Assembly (NCBI GenBank): GCA_963844565.1 | Contig: CAWJON010000002.1 | Span: 1,612,001-1,676,000, forward strand | Length of the DNA: 64,000 nucleotides | Source of the DNA: JAFEDN01 sp963844565 | GTDB lineage: Bacteria; Pseudomonadota; Gammaproteobacteria; Coxiellales; Coxiellaceae | Direction of reading: 5' to 3' | Part shown: one piece after another, positions 52,529 to 62,560 of the stretch | Numbering within the stretch: position 1 is the first letter of the stretch | How the letters are laid out: every line of letters starts with the position of its first letter | Translations under genes and position numbers: made by a program | Notes under the pieces: generated by a model | Seen by the model: only the letters and a program-made list of their open reading frames with translations | What the model was told of the DNA's origin: nothing | The model's database searches: none

Positions 52529-54253
52529 TTAATAGCCTAATGATGAGCCACCCGCGTGACGATTATCGGTTGCACTGTATAGAGTTTTCGAATTAGGGTC
52601 TTCCAGAATACCTAACTCTTGACCCCAATATACTGTATTAAATATTGAACCCGAATGAAATTTATAACCCATAGCAGTTAATTTTTGTAGTGTGTCTGCT
52701 GATAAAGTATAAGGTTCTAAGGATATATCCGTCGGCATCCATTGAAAATGGAAACGGGGCTCATTAATGGCAGCGTTGATATCCATACCATAGTCGATAA
52801 CATTTTCAATGGTTTGTATAATTGAAGTGATAATTGTAGGTCCTCCTGCTGCACCCAAAATCATAAACAATTGATTGTTGTTAAAAACCATAGTCGGAGT
52901 CATTGAACTCAAGGGGCGTTTTCCTGGAGCAACTAAATTGCTTTTTCCTTGTTGCAAACCAAACATATTTTTAGTATTTGCGGACAGCGCAAAGTCATCC
53001 ATGTCATCATTTAAAAAGAAACCGGTATCACCCGCAATAATTTTTGCACCAAAGTAATCATTAACGGTGTAAGTAGCAGCGACCGCATTGCCTTGCCGAT
53101 CAATAATATTATAGTGCGTCGTATTGACGCCTTCCGTTTGTGGGCTTTGAACCAATGATGCCGAATCGCCAGCTCGATCAGGTTGGATTTTTTGTGCGAT
53201 TTGTTTGGCATAATCGGCTGACAGTAAATGTTCAAGCGGATTATTAACAAAAGCTGGGTCCCCCAATTCTTGATTTCGGTCTGCAAAGGCATAACGCATG
53301 GCTTCAATGTTATAATGCACGCTGGCTGCTGAATGATATCCCCAATCGTTAATTGGAAATTGATTCAACACGTTTAATATTTCACAAACTGTAACCCCCG
53401 AACTTGGCGGCGGAGTGGTAACGACCTTATATCCCCGGTAAAAGCACGTGATGGGTACACGCTCGAAAACCTGGTATTCAGCAAAATCGCTTTTGGCTAA
53501 AACACCGTGATTTGCGGCGCTGGCAGCCACAATTTTGTCAGCAATTTCTCCTTGGTAAAATGCTTTCGAACCTTGTTGGCTAATCAATTTTAAAGTCGCA
53601 GCCAATTGAGGTTGAACTAAACGATCGCCGGCTTGAAAGGGCTGGCCATTTTTAAGAAAAATTTGTTCAACGTTTTTTTGTTTTTGAAAAATTTCCGTAG
53701 ATTTTTTACTGCCTAAAATTTGCAAATCATCGTTATTTAAAATGAAACCTTGTTCCGCTAATTGAATGGCAGGCTGCATCACTTTAGTCAAAGACAGAGT
53801 TCCATATTTTTGTAACGCCGTATTTAAACCCAAAACTGTTCCCGGCACTCCAACAGAAAGGTAGCTGCTTTCTGCCAATTGACGATTCACTTGACCGTTT
53901 GCATCGAGAAATAACTGGCTTTTTATTGCAGCGGGGGCGGCTTCTCGAAAATCAATAATAGTATTCTTGCCATTCGCCAGATGGATTAACATAAAACCGC
54001 CACCACCGATATTCCCACAACAAGGATGAACAACGGCTAAGGCATAGCCAATGGCGACTGCTGCATCAACAGCGTTGCCGCCTTGTTTCAAAATTTGGAG
54101 TCCAGCCTCGGTGGCCAACTGATGTGCGCTAACAACAGCAACTTTTTCAGAAGCACCTGGAGGGAGATAAGCGGCTTCACTGTTCTCAATCTCTCCAAAA
54201 CAAAAAGAAGCAATTATAAATGTTAGACTGGAGAATAATACTTTTTTTTCCAT
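52529..54253 (-). CDS. ggt: Gamma-glutamyltranspeptidase
   Basis: Periplasmic enzyme cleaving glutathione and other gamma-glutamyl compounds. Signal peptide about 1-27. The proenzyme cuts itself before the catalytic Thr in NTTHYNIIDRQGNAVA. Also typical are GGNAVDAAVAIGYALAVVHP, GGGGFMLIH, DFREAAP and the PLSSMTPTMV motif with the oxyanion residues. 574 residues, normal. In intracellular bacteria it can supply cysteine and glutamate from host glutathione; this is inference here. Confidence 0.96.
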   Translation of the reverse strand: MEKKVLFSSLTFIIASFCFGEIENSEAAYLPPGASEKVAVVSAHQLATEAGLQILKQGGNAVDAAVAIGYALAVVHPCCGNIGGGGFMLIHLANGKNTIIDFREAAPAAIKSQLFLDANGQVNRQLAESSYLSVGVPGTVLGLNTALQKYGTLSLTKVMQPAIQLAEQGFILNNDDLQILGSKKSTEIFQKQKNVEQIFLKNGQPFQAGDRLVQPQLAATLKLISQQGSKAFYQGEIADKIVAASAANHGVLAKSDFAEYQVFERVPITCFYRGYKVVTTPPPSSGVTVCEILNVLNQFPINDWGYHSAASVHYNIEAMRYAFADRNQELGDPAFVNNPLEHLLSADYAKQIAQKIQPDRAGDSASLVQSPQTEGVNTTHYNIIDRQGNAVAATYTVNDYFGAKIIAGDTGFFLNDDMDDFALSANTKNMFGLQQGKSNLVAPGKRPLSSMTPTMVFNNNQLFMILGAAGGPTIITSIIQTIENVIDYGMDINAAINEPRFHFQWMPTDISLEPYTLSADTLQKLTAMGYKFHSGSIFNTVYWGQELGILEDPNSKTLYSATDNRHAGGSSLGY

Positions 54254-54303
54254 AAAATCTATTCCTTTTTGATACTGAGCCCTTGCTTCGCCGAGTATTG
54301 GCG

Positions 54304-55092
54304 CTAAAACCCAAATGATTGACCTGGTTTAACAAAACCTGCGAAACCGTCGGCCAAGGCATTCGGCAAATTTTCGCTGTTATAGTGGTATAACCACATT
54401 TTTTGTTTAAAAGCAGGGGCTAAAGTTTTTAATTGTTGATAATGTGCATGAACGTTTGAAGGTTTTGCACTGGTTTCACAATCATGAAAAATAATATCAG
54501 CTTGTTGATAATACACTTGCATTCTTTCTGGCTGGAATTGGGTGTCTGTAGTCAAAAAAATTTTTTTTTGGTTGATTTCAAAAAATAAACCATAGCTGGG
54601 TAATTCTGAAAATTTAGATAAAACATGTATGTTTTTAATGACCTCAAAAGATATTGACTGCCAATTAAAACTGCCACCTTCAGGAACGGCATGAACTTGA
54701 AAAAAAGCGGAGAGGGTTGCTTTTTCATCGTTCAGTGAATTTAACCCACCCGATAAACAATGGTCCCAAAGTGTCTCAACTAAACTTTCACTGATATAAA
54801 GATTTGGCTTAGATAATTTTTCATCATCGAATTTATGACTAAAAGCCAGCCATTCTAATCCACCCGCATGGTCTGCGTGCAAATGACTGATAAAAACATT
54901 ATTAATCTCTTTGTGAGTGATTTGATAAACTTGTAATGCGCGTCGTGCATCAGAACCACAATCAATAAGTAAAGATGCTTTCTCACTATTTCGCAATAAC
55001 ATATTGGATTGAAAATTATTTGGATCGCTTACAAAGGCTGCGGACGTTCCTAAAAACACTAGCTCCCACTTGTCCTTGTCAAGCTTTCTCAT
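54304..55092 (-). CDS. Metallo-beta-lactamase fold hydrolase (RNase Z-like subgroup)
   Basis: 262 residues with the binuclear zinc motif HLHADH near residue 70, LIDCGSDARR upstream, TTDTQF near 177 and FHDCE near 200, and a final HYNSE His. The layout is that of RNase Z-like or arylsulfatase/phosphodiesterase-like MBL enzymes, but the exact substrate is not evident. Overlaps the glmM stop by 4 nt (ATGA), at the end of the rlmE-ftsH-folP-glmM run. Confidence 0.85.
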   Translation of the reverse strand: MRKLDKDKWELVFLGTSAAFVSDPNNFQSNMLLRNSEKASLLIDCGSDARRALQVYQITHKEINNVFISHLHADHAGGLEWLAFSHKFDDEKLSKPNLYISESLVETLWDHCLSGGLNSLNDEKATLSAFFQVHAVPEGGSFNWQSISFEVIKNIHVLSKFSELPSYGLFFEINQKKIFLTTDTQFQPERMQVYYQQADIIFHDCETSAKPSNVHAHYQQLKTLAPAFKQKMWLYHYNSENLPNALADGFAGFVKPGQSFGF

Positions 55093-56450
55093 TCTAATGC
55101 CTTTTCCTGTTCCTGCTGCTTTGTGATTATTTCCGCTAATGAGCGGGCAATTTGTTGTACTTTGACAGCATCATTCCCTTCTACCATCACCCGGATGACG
55201 GGTTCTGTTCCCGAGGGACGCAATAATACTCGACCTGTACCTGCAAAATCGCGCTCAATTTGCAAAAGCTTTTCTCGAAGCATTAAATTGGTAGTCAAGT
55301 CCATCGCCTCATTCTGCGGAATGGGCACATTGATTAGAACTTGAGGGCGCTTGGATATCACTTGTTTTAACATGGATAGCGGCTTATTTGTGCGTTGCAT
55401 AACGCCTAAAATCTGTAAGGCACTGATAATACCATCGCCAGTCGTAGCATGATGTAGATTGACAATATGCCCGGAAGACTCTCCGCCGAGTAGCCATTTC
55501 TTAGTTTGCAAACCTTCTAAGACATAACGATCACCGACCGCTGTGCGGATAAATTGCATACCGCGCTCGGTAATTGCTTGTTCTAGTCCTAAATTACTCA
55601 TGACAGTCCCAACGATACCTTCATGCTCTACGCCTTGAGGCGGATAACAAGCTATGATTCCCAAAATCTCATCGCCATCTACCTTTTCGCCATTTTCATC
55701 CACCATAATCAATCGATCACCATCGCCATCTAAAGCAATGCCGACCGAGGCTTTTTGTTGAATAACTGCTTGCTGTAAAGTTTTGACGTCGGTCGCACCA
55801 CATCCTCGGTTGATATTAATACCATTGGGTTTATCACCTAAAGCCGATACCTCCGCACCCAATTCACTAAATACCAAAGGTCCAATTTGATAGGCGGCGC
55901 CATGGGCACAATCGACCACTAAACGCAGACCATTTAGCGTTAATCGTGAAGGAAATATACTTTTACAAAAAGTAATATAACGCCCTGCTGCATCATGGAT
56001 TCGCGTCAATTTACCCAGTTGATGGGTTGGTACCATTTGTAGCGGTTTTACCAGTTGTTCTTCAATGGCAGATTCAAATTCATCTGATAATTTCATTCCA
56101 TATCGATCGAAAAATTTAACGCCGTTATCTTGATAGCCATTATGGGAAGCGCTGATAACAATTCCAGCGGTGGCGCGCAAAGAATGTGTTAAATAAGCCA
56201 CTGCCGGAGTTGGCATTGGTCCTAAAAGATGCACATGGGCGCCTGCTGCCGATAGCCCCGCTTGCAGTGCTGATTCTAAAACATAGCCAGAGATTCTTGT
56301 ATCTTTGCCGATTAAAATTCGTGCCGGTTGATTTTTTGCAAATACACAACCGGCCGCCCAGCCTAATTTCAGCATAAATTCTGGGTGAATGAGATGGCTG
56401 CCCACAGGTGCGCGAATACCATCAGTTCCAAAATATTTTTTTGTGGGCAT
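55089..56450 (-). CDS. glmM: Phosphoglucosamine mutase
   Basis: Interconverts glucosamine-6-P and glucosamine-1-P for peptidoglycan and LPS precursors. The active Ser is in VISASHNGYQDNGVKFF near residue 102; the Mg site is IALDGDGDRLIMVD, the sugar-binding loop GGESSGHIV, and the phosphate loop RPSGTEPVIRVMVEG. 453 residues, normal. N terminus KKYFGTDGIRAPVG is typical. 4 nt after folP. Confidence 0.97.
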   Translation of the reverse strand: MPTKKYFGTDGIRAPVGSHLIHPEFMLKLGWAAGCVFAKNQPARILIGKDTRISGYVLESALQAGLSAAGAHVHLLGPMPTPAVAYLTHSLRATAGIVISASHNGYQDNGVKFFDRYGMKLSDEFESAIEEQLVKPLQMVPTHQLGKLTRIHDAAGRYITFCKSIFPSRLTLNGLRLVVDCAHGAAYQIGPLVFSELGAEVSALGDKPNGININRGCGATDVKTLQQAVIQQKASVGIALDGDGDRLIMVDENGEKVDGDEILGIIACYPPQGVEHEGIVGTVMSNLGLEQAITERGMQFIRTAVGDRYVLEGLQTKKWLLGGESSGHIVNLHHATTGDGIISALQILGVMQRTNKPLSMLKQVISKRPQVLINVPIPQNEAMDLTTNLMLREKLLQIERDFAGTGRVLLRPSGTEPVIRVMVEGNDAVKVQQIARSLAEIITKQQEQEKALE

Positions 56451-56454
56451 AATT

Positions 56455-57342
56455 TTAATCTAACTCTTGGCGAAAAGCGTTAACGATACGTACAGCATCC
56501 ATTGTTTCTGCAACGTCATGAACACGAATGACTGAAGCACCCTGCATTGCAGCAATTGTTGCCGCGGCTATACTACCATATAAACGCTGCGAAGGAGGAG
56601 CTTTTAAGGTATCTCCGATCATTGATTTCCTCGACCAACCAACCAGAACCGGAAAGCCAAGATCTGTGAGTTCATTTAAATGGGAGAGTAAATAAAAATT
56701 TTCCTGAACATTTTTACAATAATGGCCTTGGCCAAAACCTGGATCTATTAAAATCTGTTCTTTGTTCATACCAGCCTGCAGACATTTCTGAATCAGGTTT
56801 TGAAAATTCTGGATAATATTGGCGAGTAACAAAGCCGGTGAAGAAGAAGCGGGTTGGCGTCTTTGCATAAAAAAGTGCATCAGACAAACGGGCACATTGA
56901 GCTGCGCCGCGGTTTCTAATGCACCCGGCAATTGTAAGCCGCGTTGATCATTGATCATTAAAGCGCCGTATTTAACGGCTTCTCTCATCACCAACGGATG
57001 GCTGGTATCTACAGAAATCAACACGTCAAATTCAGAGGCTACTTTTTCAATAACTGGCAGGATGCGGTCTAATTGTTGTTCTGGGGTCGGGTTTTGATTT
57101 TCTAAATCGACAAAAAGATTAGTAGCCTCTCCACCAATATCCAGGATAGTAGCGCCTCCTTTCACCATTGCCTCAATTGTTTTTAATACCTGGCTTTTGG
57201 TTTCGTAGGGGCGATAAAAAGAGTCGGGGGACATGTTGATAATCCCCATAACACAAGGCTTAGGTAAACGAATTCTTTTATCTGCGGTATGCAAAAAAAA
57301 GCAATTCTCTGGCACAATTTTTGGCAGAATTTGCGTTTGCAT
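56455..57342 (-). CDS. folP: Dihydropteroate synthase
   Basis: Folate pathway enzyme joining pterin pyrophosphate with p-aminobenzoate. Motifs are VMGIINMSPDSFY, ILDIGGEAT, SVDTSHP, INDQRG, DPGFGQGHYCKN (pterin loop, with Gln where Phe is common) and GWSRKSMIGDTL. About 295 residues with a short N-terminal extension. Follows ftsH as in the E. coli ftsH-folP-glmM order. Confidence 0.95.
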   Translation of the reverse strand: MQTQILPKIVPENCFFLHTADKRIRLPKPCVMGIINMSPDSFYRPYETKSQVLKTIEAMVKGGATILDIGGEATNLFVDLENQNPTPEQQLDRILPVIEKVASEFDVLISVDTSHPLVMREAVKYGALMINDQRGLQLPGALETAAQLNVPVCLMHFFMQRRQPASSSPALLLANIIQNFQNLIQKCLQAGMNKEQILIDPGFGQGHYCKNVQENFYLLSHLNELTDLGFPVLVGWSRKSMIGDTLKAPPSQRLYGSIAAATIAAMQGASVIRVHDVAETMDAVRIVNAFRQELD

Positions 57343-57372
57343 CGATGTTTTGCCTTTTGAGTCGATCGATAC

Positions 57373-59280
57373 TTATTGCACTTCAGCTGCTGAAACTGAA
57401 TTTTGACCATCCACTTTCTTTTTAGCATTTTTTTCGGCCTGAGAGAGCGTATAGCTTTCTTCATTCCAATCAGCAGGTGGAGAAGGCGGTTTCCCCTTAA
57501 TAATTTCTTGGATTTGTTTTTCGTCAATGGTTTCGTATTTAATTAATGCCTCAGCCATTAAATGCACTTTATCCAAATTATTCTGTAAAATTTGTCGAGC
57601 CTCTTCATAAGCTTTATTAATTATTTTACGAATTTCCGCATCAATTTGACTATTTGTAGTCTCCGAAACTTCTTTACGTTGAGTCATCGAGCGTCCAAGA
57701 AAAACTTCGCCTTGTTCTTCGCCATACGTCAGTGGACCAAGCTCTACCGATAAACCCCATTTCGTAACCATATTGCGTGCTATTTCTGTAGCTCTTTCAA
57801 TATCATTTGAAGCGCCGGTTGTCACATATTCCCAACCAAAAATTAATTCTTCGGCAATTCTTCCGCCAAATAATCCAGTTAATTGGCTCTCCAAACGAAC
57901 TTTGCTATAACTGTAGCGATCTTCTTCGGGTAAAAACATGGTTACACCCAACGCACGGCCTCGCGGGATAATACTGACTTTGTAAACGGGATCATGTTCC
58001 CTGACATATAAACCAACAATGGCGTGTCCGGCTTCATGATAAGCCGTCAAGCGTTTCTCTTGATCATTCATCACCATAGAACGGCGTTCCGCACCCATCA
58101 TGATTTTATCTTTGGCTTTTTCAAAATCAATAACCGCAACCGCTTTGCGACTAGCACGAGCGGCAAACAACGCGGCCTCATTCACTAAATTGGCAAAGTC
58201 AGCGCCCGAAAAACCAGGCGTACCACGAGCAAGAATAGAAGGGCTGAACATCTTTATCGAGCGGCAATTTGCGCATATGCACTTTTAAGATGGCTTCGCG
58301 GCCTTTGATATCGGGAAAGGAACGACCACTTGGCGGTCAAATCGTCCTGGACGCAATAAAGCAGGATCAAGTACATCGGGGCGGTTAGTAGCCGCCATCA
58401 CGATAATGCCTTCTTTACCCTCGAAACCATCCATTTCTACTAATAATTGGTTGAGCGTTTGTTCACGTTCATCATGCCCACCGCCTAATCCAGCGCCACG
58501 ATGGCGGCCAACGGCGTCAATTTCATCAATAAAAATAATGCAGGGAGCGCGCTTTTTGGCTTGATCAAACATATCACGGACACGCGATGCACCCACACCC
58601 ACAAACATTTCGACGAAGTCAGATCCTGAAATACTGAAAAAGGGCACTTTTGCTTCGCCGGCAACCGCTTTCGCCAAAAGCGTTTTACCTGTTCCGGGCG
58701 CACCGACCAATAAAACACCGCAGGGCATTTTCCCGCCTAATTTTTGGAATTTTCCTGGATCGCGAAGAAATTCGACCAATTCGGAAACTTCGTCCTTAGC
58801 TTCTTCAACGCCAGCGACATCGTCAAAAGTAATTTTAATCTGATCTTCGCCCAGTAAACGGGCTTTGCTACGTCCGAAGGATAAAGGTCCGCCTTTGCTT
58901 CCCCCTCCTTGCATTTGGCGCATGAAGAATATCCACACTCCGATTAACAGTAAAAAAGGCCCCCAACTCAATAAGAAATGCATCAACAAACTTTGTTGTT
59001 TGGGAGGGACACCGCGAATCGAGACGCCCTGCTTCATCAATGTACCCAACAAGTAACGATCTTCCATGGGTAAATAGGTGCTAAAATGCTGGTTAGTTTT
59101 GGTGGTTCCTTCAATGATTCGATCTTGGATATTGACACTGCTGACTTCGCCCTTGTCTACAGCACTTAAAAATTGAGAATAACTGTATTGTTGGACGTCA
59201 CTTTTTTGTGGGCTAAAATTGCTGAATACCGTAATCAGAACGATAGCAATCACCAACCAAAGCAATAAATTTTTTAACAT
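57373..59280 (-). pseudogene. ftsH: ATP-dependent zinc metalloprotease FtsH, interrupted by two compensating indels
   Basis: Membrane-bound AAA+ protease for quality control. Two N-terminal helices, Walker A LLVGAPGTGKTLLAKA, Walker B CIIFIDEIDAVG, SRH region NRPDVLDPALLRPGRFDR, and zinc motif HEAGH are all present over two pieces (58285-59280 and 57373-58251). The break: one base is missing at the GGG run 58313-58315 (plus strand), and one extra A is present at 58239-58240. Between them the third frame encodes DIKGREAILKVHMRKL, exactly the FtsH sequence expected, so both indels are recent or artefacts. The two pieces are otherwise in one frame. FtsH is usually essential, which favours sequencing or assembly error. 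The start is the ATG at 59280 (MLKNLLLWLV). Confidence 0.92.
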
Positions 59281-59337
59281 GTTGTTCAAAATCAAACCTC
59301 TTTTACTACACTATGGTTCCAATGGTTCCACGTCCCA

Positions 59338-59943
59338 TTATGGCCGAAAACCTTTACCTAGTACATATACTTCCGGAGAGCGAGAACGCGAAGCCATTGG
59401 CTTTCGGATTTTTACAATCTGGAATTTTTGGCGCATAATTTTAACAAAATTATCCACTCCCTCTCCTTGAAACACCTTTACCAGAAAACTGCCCCTGGGC
59501 CTTAATATTTGCTGAGCACACTCCAGGGCGAGTTCGGCAAGATATAAACTTTTGGGTTGATCTACACTTTTTAATCCGGAAATATTGGGAGCCATGTCTG
59601 AAAGCACTAAGTCAACCGGTTTACGATTTATCTCAGTCAATAATTGCTCTAAAATATTTGCCTCAGTGAAATCTCCTTGTATAAAATGAACGCCTGTAAG
59701 AGGAGTCATTTTCAATAGGTCTAAAGCAATAACTTTTCCTCTTTCACCCACCAGTTGGCGAGCAACTTGACTCCAACCCCCAGGAGCCGCACCTAAATCA
59801 ACGATGTGCATGCCTGAATTTAACAATTTGTCTTTTTCTTGCAGCTCCAACAACTTATAAGCCGCGCGAGATCGATAACCTTCACGTTTAGCCCGTTTAA
59901 CATAAATATCGCTTAAATGCTCTTTGATCCAACTGTTAGACAT
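59338..59943 (-). CDS. rlmE: 23S rRNA (uridine-2552 2'-O)-methyltransferase
   Basis: Methylates U2552 of the ribosomal A loop. SAM-binding VDLGAAPGGWSQVA, DLVLSDMAPNISG with the catalytic Asp, GSFLVKVFQGEG with the catalytic Lys, and RSRSPEVYVLGKGF with the C-terminal Glu of the KDKE tetrad are visible. 201 residues. Directly upstream of ftsH, as in E. coli. Confidence 0.97.
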   Translation of the reverse strand: MSNSWIKEHLSDIYVKRAKREGYRSRAAYKLLELQEKDKLLNSGMHIVDLGAAPGGWSQVARQLVGERGKVIALDLLKMTPLTGVHFIQGDFTEANILEQLLTEINRKPVDLVLSDMAPNISGLKSVDQPKSLYLAELALECAQQILRPRGSFLVKVFQGEGVDNFVKIMRQKFQIVKIRKPMASRSRSPEVYVLGKGFRP

Positions 59944-59968
59944 AAACTCGTCTTAAATAATACTTTTA

Positions 59969-61186
59969 TTATATCATATTTTTCTTATGCATGAACCCTA
60001 AAATGAGCAATCCCGGGATTGCCAGGAGGGTGCAAAACACAAAATAAGAAAACCAACCCAAATGTTGGGCAAAAAACCCACTGCTCGAGGCAAAAAACAC
60101 CCGGGATACGCCAATTAAACTAGAGAAAAGTGCGTATTGTGTGGCGGTAAAGCGTTTGTCGCATAAACTGGCTATATAGGCAGCATAAGCGGCTCCGCCC
60201 ATCCCGCTCGCAAAACTCTCCAAAGTGACTGAAGCAGCTAACATCGTAAAGCTGAGGCCAATTTTGGCAAGAATACTAAAGGCAAAGGTTGAAATACCTT
60301 GAAAAATTCCAAACAACAAAAGGGCTCGGTAGATCTTTAATTTGTAAAGAATAATTCCGCCAAGCAATCCTCCACCAATCATGGCGCCCAACCCAAACAC
60401 TTTGGCAATCAGCCCGATCTCAGATTTTGTAAATCCAAGCTCCAAATAGAAGGGGTTTAAGATATCCGAGGCCATTTGATCCCCAATCTTATACAGTAAG
60501 ATAAAAATTAAAATGATCCAAGCGCCTTGGCGACTAAAAAATTGTAGAAAAGGTAAAATGATTGCATCTTTCATAGAATGGGGTATATCTACCGGGCTTA
60601 TTTTTGGCGCTAAAATGGAAGTGACGATACCAATTAACATCCCCGCAGCCATAATCAAGTAAGTGATTTGCCAACCCCAAAGGTCAGCGAATGTCAGAGC
60701 TCCGGCACTAGCCACCAACATACCCAATCGATAGCCGGTGATGGCCAAGGAAAATCCAAAACCCAATTCCTCATCGGCTAGAATATCCCGACGGTAAGCA
60801 TCAATTGCAATATCTTGACTGGCGCTGAAGAAAGCAATTAATGTGCAAACAATTGCTAAATAAAGTGGGTGTACACTGGGTTTACTCAATGCTAAGACAC
60901 AAATCGTTAATATCAGTAAAATTTGCCAAATTAACATCCAGCCGCGGCGTCGGTCCAAGAACGGTGGGGTGAAACGATCCAAAACAGGCGACCAAATAAA
61001 CTTAAGGGTGTAAGGCAAACCCACTAAAGTAAAAAGTCCAATGGTGGTGAGGTTAATGCCTTCATCGTGAAGCCAAGCTTTAAGCGTTGAACCGATCAAT
61101 AACAAAGGCAATCCGGAAACAAAGCCCATGACCAATATGGCCAACATTCGAGTATTTATTAAGGAACGGATCATCGGATACATCAT
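59969..61186 (-). CDS. AmpG-like MFS permease (muropeptide transporter family)
   Basis: About 405 residues with about 12 helices. AmpG-type features: GFVSGLPLLLIGSTLKAWLHDEGI at the N terminus, TLVGLPYTLKFIWSPVLDR, ASQDIAIDAYRRD near residue 130 and the C-terminal ASVTLESFASGMGGAAYAAY-type stretch. It likely imports anhydro-muropeptides for cell-wall recycling. The start is uncertain: ATG at 61186, or a GTG at 61207 or an ATG at 61174; none has a strong ribosome site. Divergent from queH. Confidence 0.88.
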   Translation of the reverse strand: MMYPMIRSLINTRMLAILVMGFVSGLPLLLIGSTLKAWLHDEGINLTTIGLFTLVGLPYTLKFIWSPVLDRFTPPFLDRRRGWMLIWQILLILTICVLALSKPSVHPLYLAIVCTLIAFFSASQDIAIDAYRRDILADEELGFGFSLAITGYRLGMLVASAGALTFADLWGWQITYLIMAAGMLIGIVTSILAPKISPVDIPHSMKDAIILPFLQFFSRQGAWIILIFILLYKIGDQMASDILNPFYLELGFTKSEIGLIAKVFGLGAMIGGGLLGGIILYKLKIYRALLLFGIFQGISTFAFSILAKIGLSFTMLAASVTLESFASGMGGAAYAAYIASLCDKRFTATQYALFSSLIGVSRVFFASSSGFFAQHLGWFSYFVFCTLLAIPGLLILGFMHKKNMI

Positions 61187-61258
61187 TTGAGTATACCCAA
61201 ACTGCACCTTTAAACCAAATTTATAGCTTTTTCTCGAGGTTTAATTTATTCTTTATAA

Positions 61259-61909
61259 ATGACCTCTTCCACGCTATATTTACCCAACCAAGCAAAAAAA
61301 TTATTATTGCATTCATGTTGTGCCCCCTGCTCCGGAGAAATTATGGAGCGATTGCTGGCTTCACAGATTGACTACACCATTTTCTTCTACAATCCGAATA
61401 TCCATCCCATGAAAGAGTACTTAATACGGAAAGAAGAAAATATCCGATTTGCTGAAAAGCATCAAATTCCATTTGTTGATGCAGATTATGACCCTGATGA
61501 ATGGTTTAAACGCGCGAAAGGCCTGGAAAACGAGCCCGAACGCGGAAGCCGTTGCACCATGTGTTTTGATATGCGTTTTGAAAGAACCGCTTTATATGCC
61601 GTTGAACATGATTTCTCGGTATTTACAAGCTCATTAGGCATATCACGCTGGAAAGATTTTGATCAAATTAATCGCTCCGGCAAACAAGCCGCTTCTCATT
61701 ATGCAGAATTAACCTATTGGGATTTTAATTGGCGCAAGGAAGGGGGTTCCGAACGGATGATTGAGGTGTCCAAGCGTGAAGAATTTTACCAGCAAGAATA
61801 TTGTGGTTGTGTTTACTCTCTGCGAGACACGAATCGTTGGCGTTTGAAAAACGGTCGAAATAGGATTAAACTAGGGCAGAAATTTTATAAAAATCAAGAT
61901 TCAAAATAA
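61259..61909 (+). CDS. queH: Epoxyqueuosine reductase QueH
   Basis: Non-canonical enzyme for the last step of queuosine tRNA modification. The conserved Cys groups are all present: HSCCAPCSG near residue 20, RCTMCFDMRFERTA near 96 and EYCGCVYSLRDTN near 180. FFYNPNIHPMKEY and SLGISRWKDFDQIN match the family. 216 residues. Confidence 0.93.
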   Translation: MTSSTLYLPNQAKKLLLHSCCAPCSGEIMERLLASQIDYTIFFYNPNIHPMKEYLIRKEENIRFAEKHQIPFVDADYDPDEWFKRAKGLENEPERGSRCTMCFDMRFERTALYAVEHDFSVFTSSLGISRWKDFDQINRSGKQAASHYAELTYWDFNWRKEGGSERMIEVSKREEFYQQEYCGCVYSLRDTNRWRLKNGRNRIKLGQKFYKNQDSK

Positions 61910-62013
61910 GTAATTGATTTTAATAATTTTTTTATTGCATTTATAAAGGAAAAGAGCGCTTTTTTGCGCTAAAATTATATACGTAGAAGCTTTCTTAAAA
62001 GTAGGAGGTGTTT

Positions 62014-62355
62014 ATGCATCATCAACATGAAGGCAAACGCTGTTGTGGGTTTTTTGGTTGGCTTTCCCTGATTTTAGTCATTGTTGGGGGATTAAACTGG
62101 GGAACCATAGGTGTTTTCAATTTTAACTTTGTATCAGCTATTTTTCATACCATACCTTGGTTGGAAAGGGTCATATACATCCTAGTAGGACTTGGAGCTA
62201 TTGGAACGATTATCGCTTGCATACGCTGGTGTACCGGCTGTAAAGAAAAACGATGTGAGGAGAAATGCGGGAAAGAATGTAGAGATTCCACTCACCATCA
62301 TCATGATGTCGGCGGTCCCGGAACCGGCGGTCCAACGGGTGGCCCACAAGTATAG
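62014..62355 (+). CDS. DUF378 family membrane protein with His/Gly tail
   Basis: 113 residues. The DUF378 core (SLILVIVGGLNWGTIGVF, then ERVIYILVGLGAIGTIIA) forms two membrane helices. It is followed by a Cys-rich stretch (CTGCKEKRCEEKCGKEC) and a His/Gly-rich tail (HHHHDVGGPGTGG), and the N terminus has HHQHEGKRCC. These additions could bind metal, but this is unproven. The start is the ATG at 62014, with GGAGG 5-6 nt upstream; GTG at 62008 lies within that site. Confidence 0.85.
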   Translation: MHHQHEGKRCCGFFGWLSLILVIVGGLNWGTIGVFNFNFVSAIFHTIPWLERVIYILVGLGAIGTIIACIRWCTGCKEKRCEEKCGKECRDSTHHHHDVGGPGTGGPTGGPQV

Positions 62356-62384
62356 TTTTATAAAGTGCTTAAAGTGCTGTGGAG

Positions 62385-62520
62385 AGCATCCAGCAATTCC
62401 CGCTGAAGCGGGAATTGCTTCATGGTTAGATGCTGAGCCGCAGCAAAGCTGCATCTCAGGAATGAAGGGGAAGATCGCTCCGCTCTTCTCCCCCTTACGA
62501 ACCCCCATCAGGATTGGTAT
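62385..62520. repeat. Dispersed intergenic palindromes (copy 3)
   Basis: Three inverted repeats: GCAATTCCCGCT-GA-AGCGGGAATTGC (12-bp perfect stem, 62393-62418); GATGC...GCATC enclosing CAGCAAAGCTG; and GAAGGGGAAGA...TCTTCTCCCCCTT (about 62464-62495) followed by ACGAACCCCC. The last two repeat the arrangement at 14480-14530. May serve as transcription stop for the DUF378 gene and rimO, which converge here. Confidence 0.7.
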
Positions 62521-62560
62521 GTGATTTTTTTTATATCCTGCGGGAATTACTGATGTTCTA

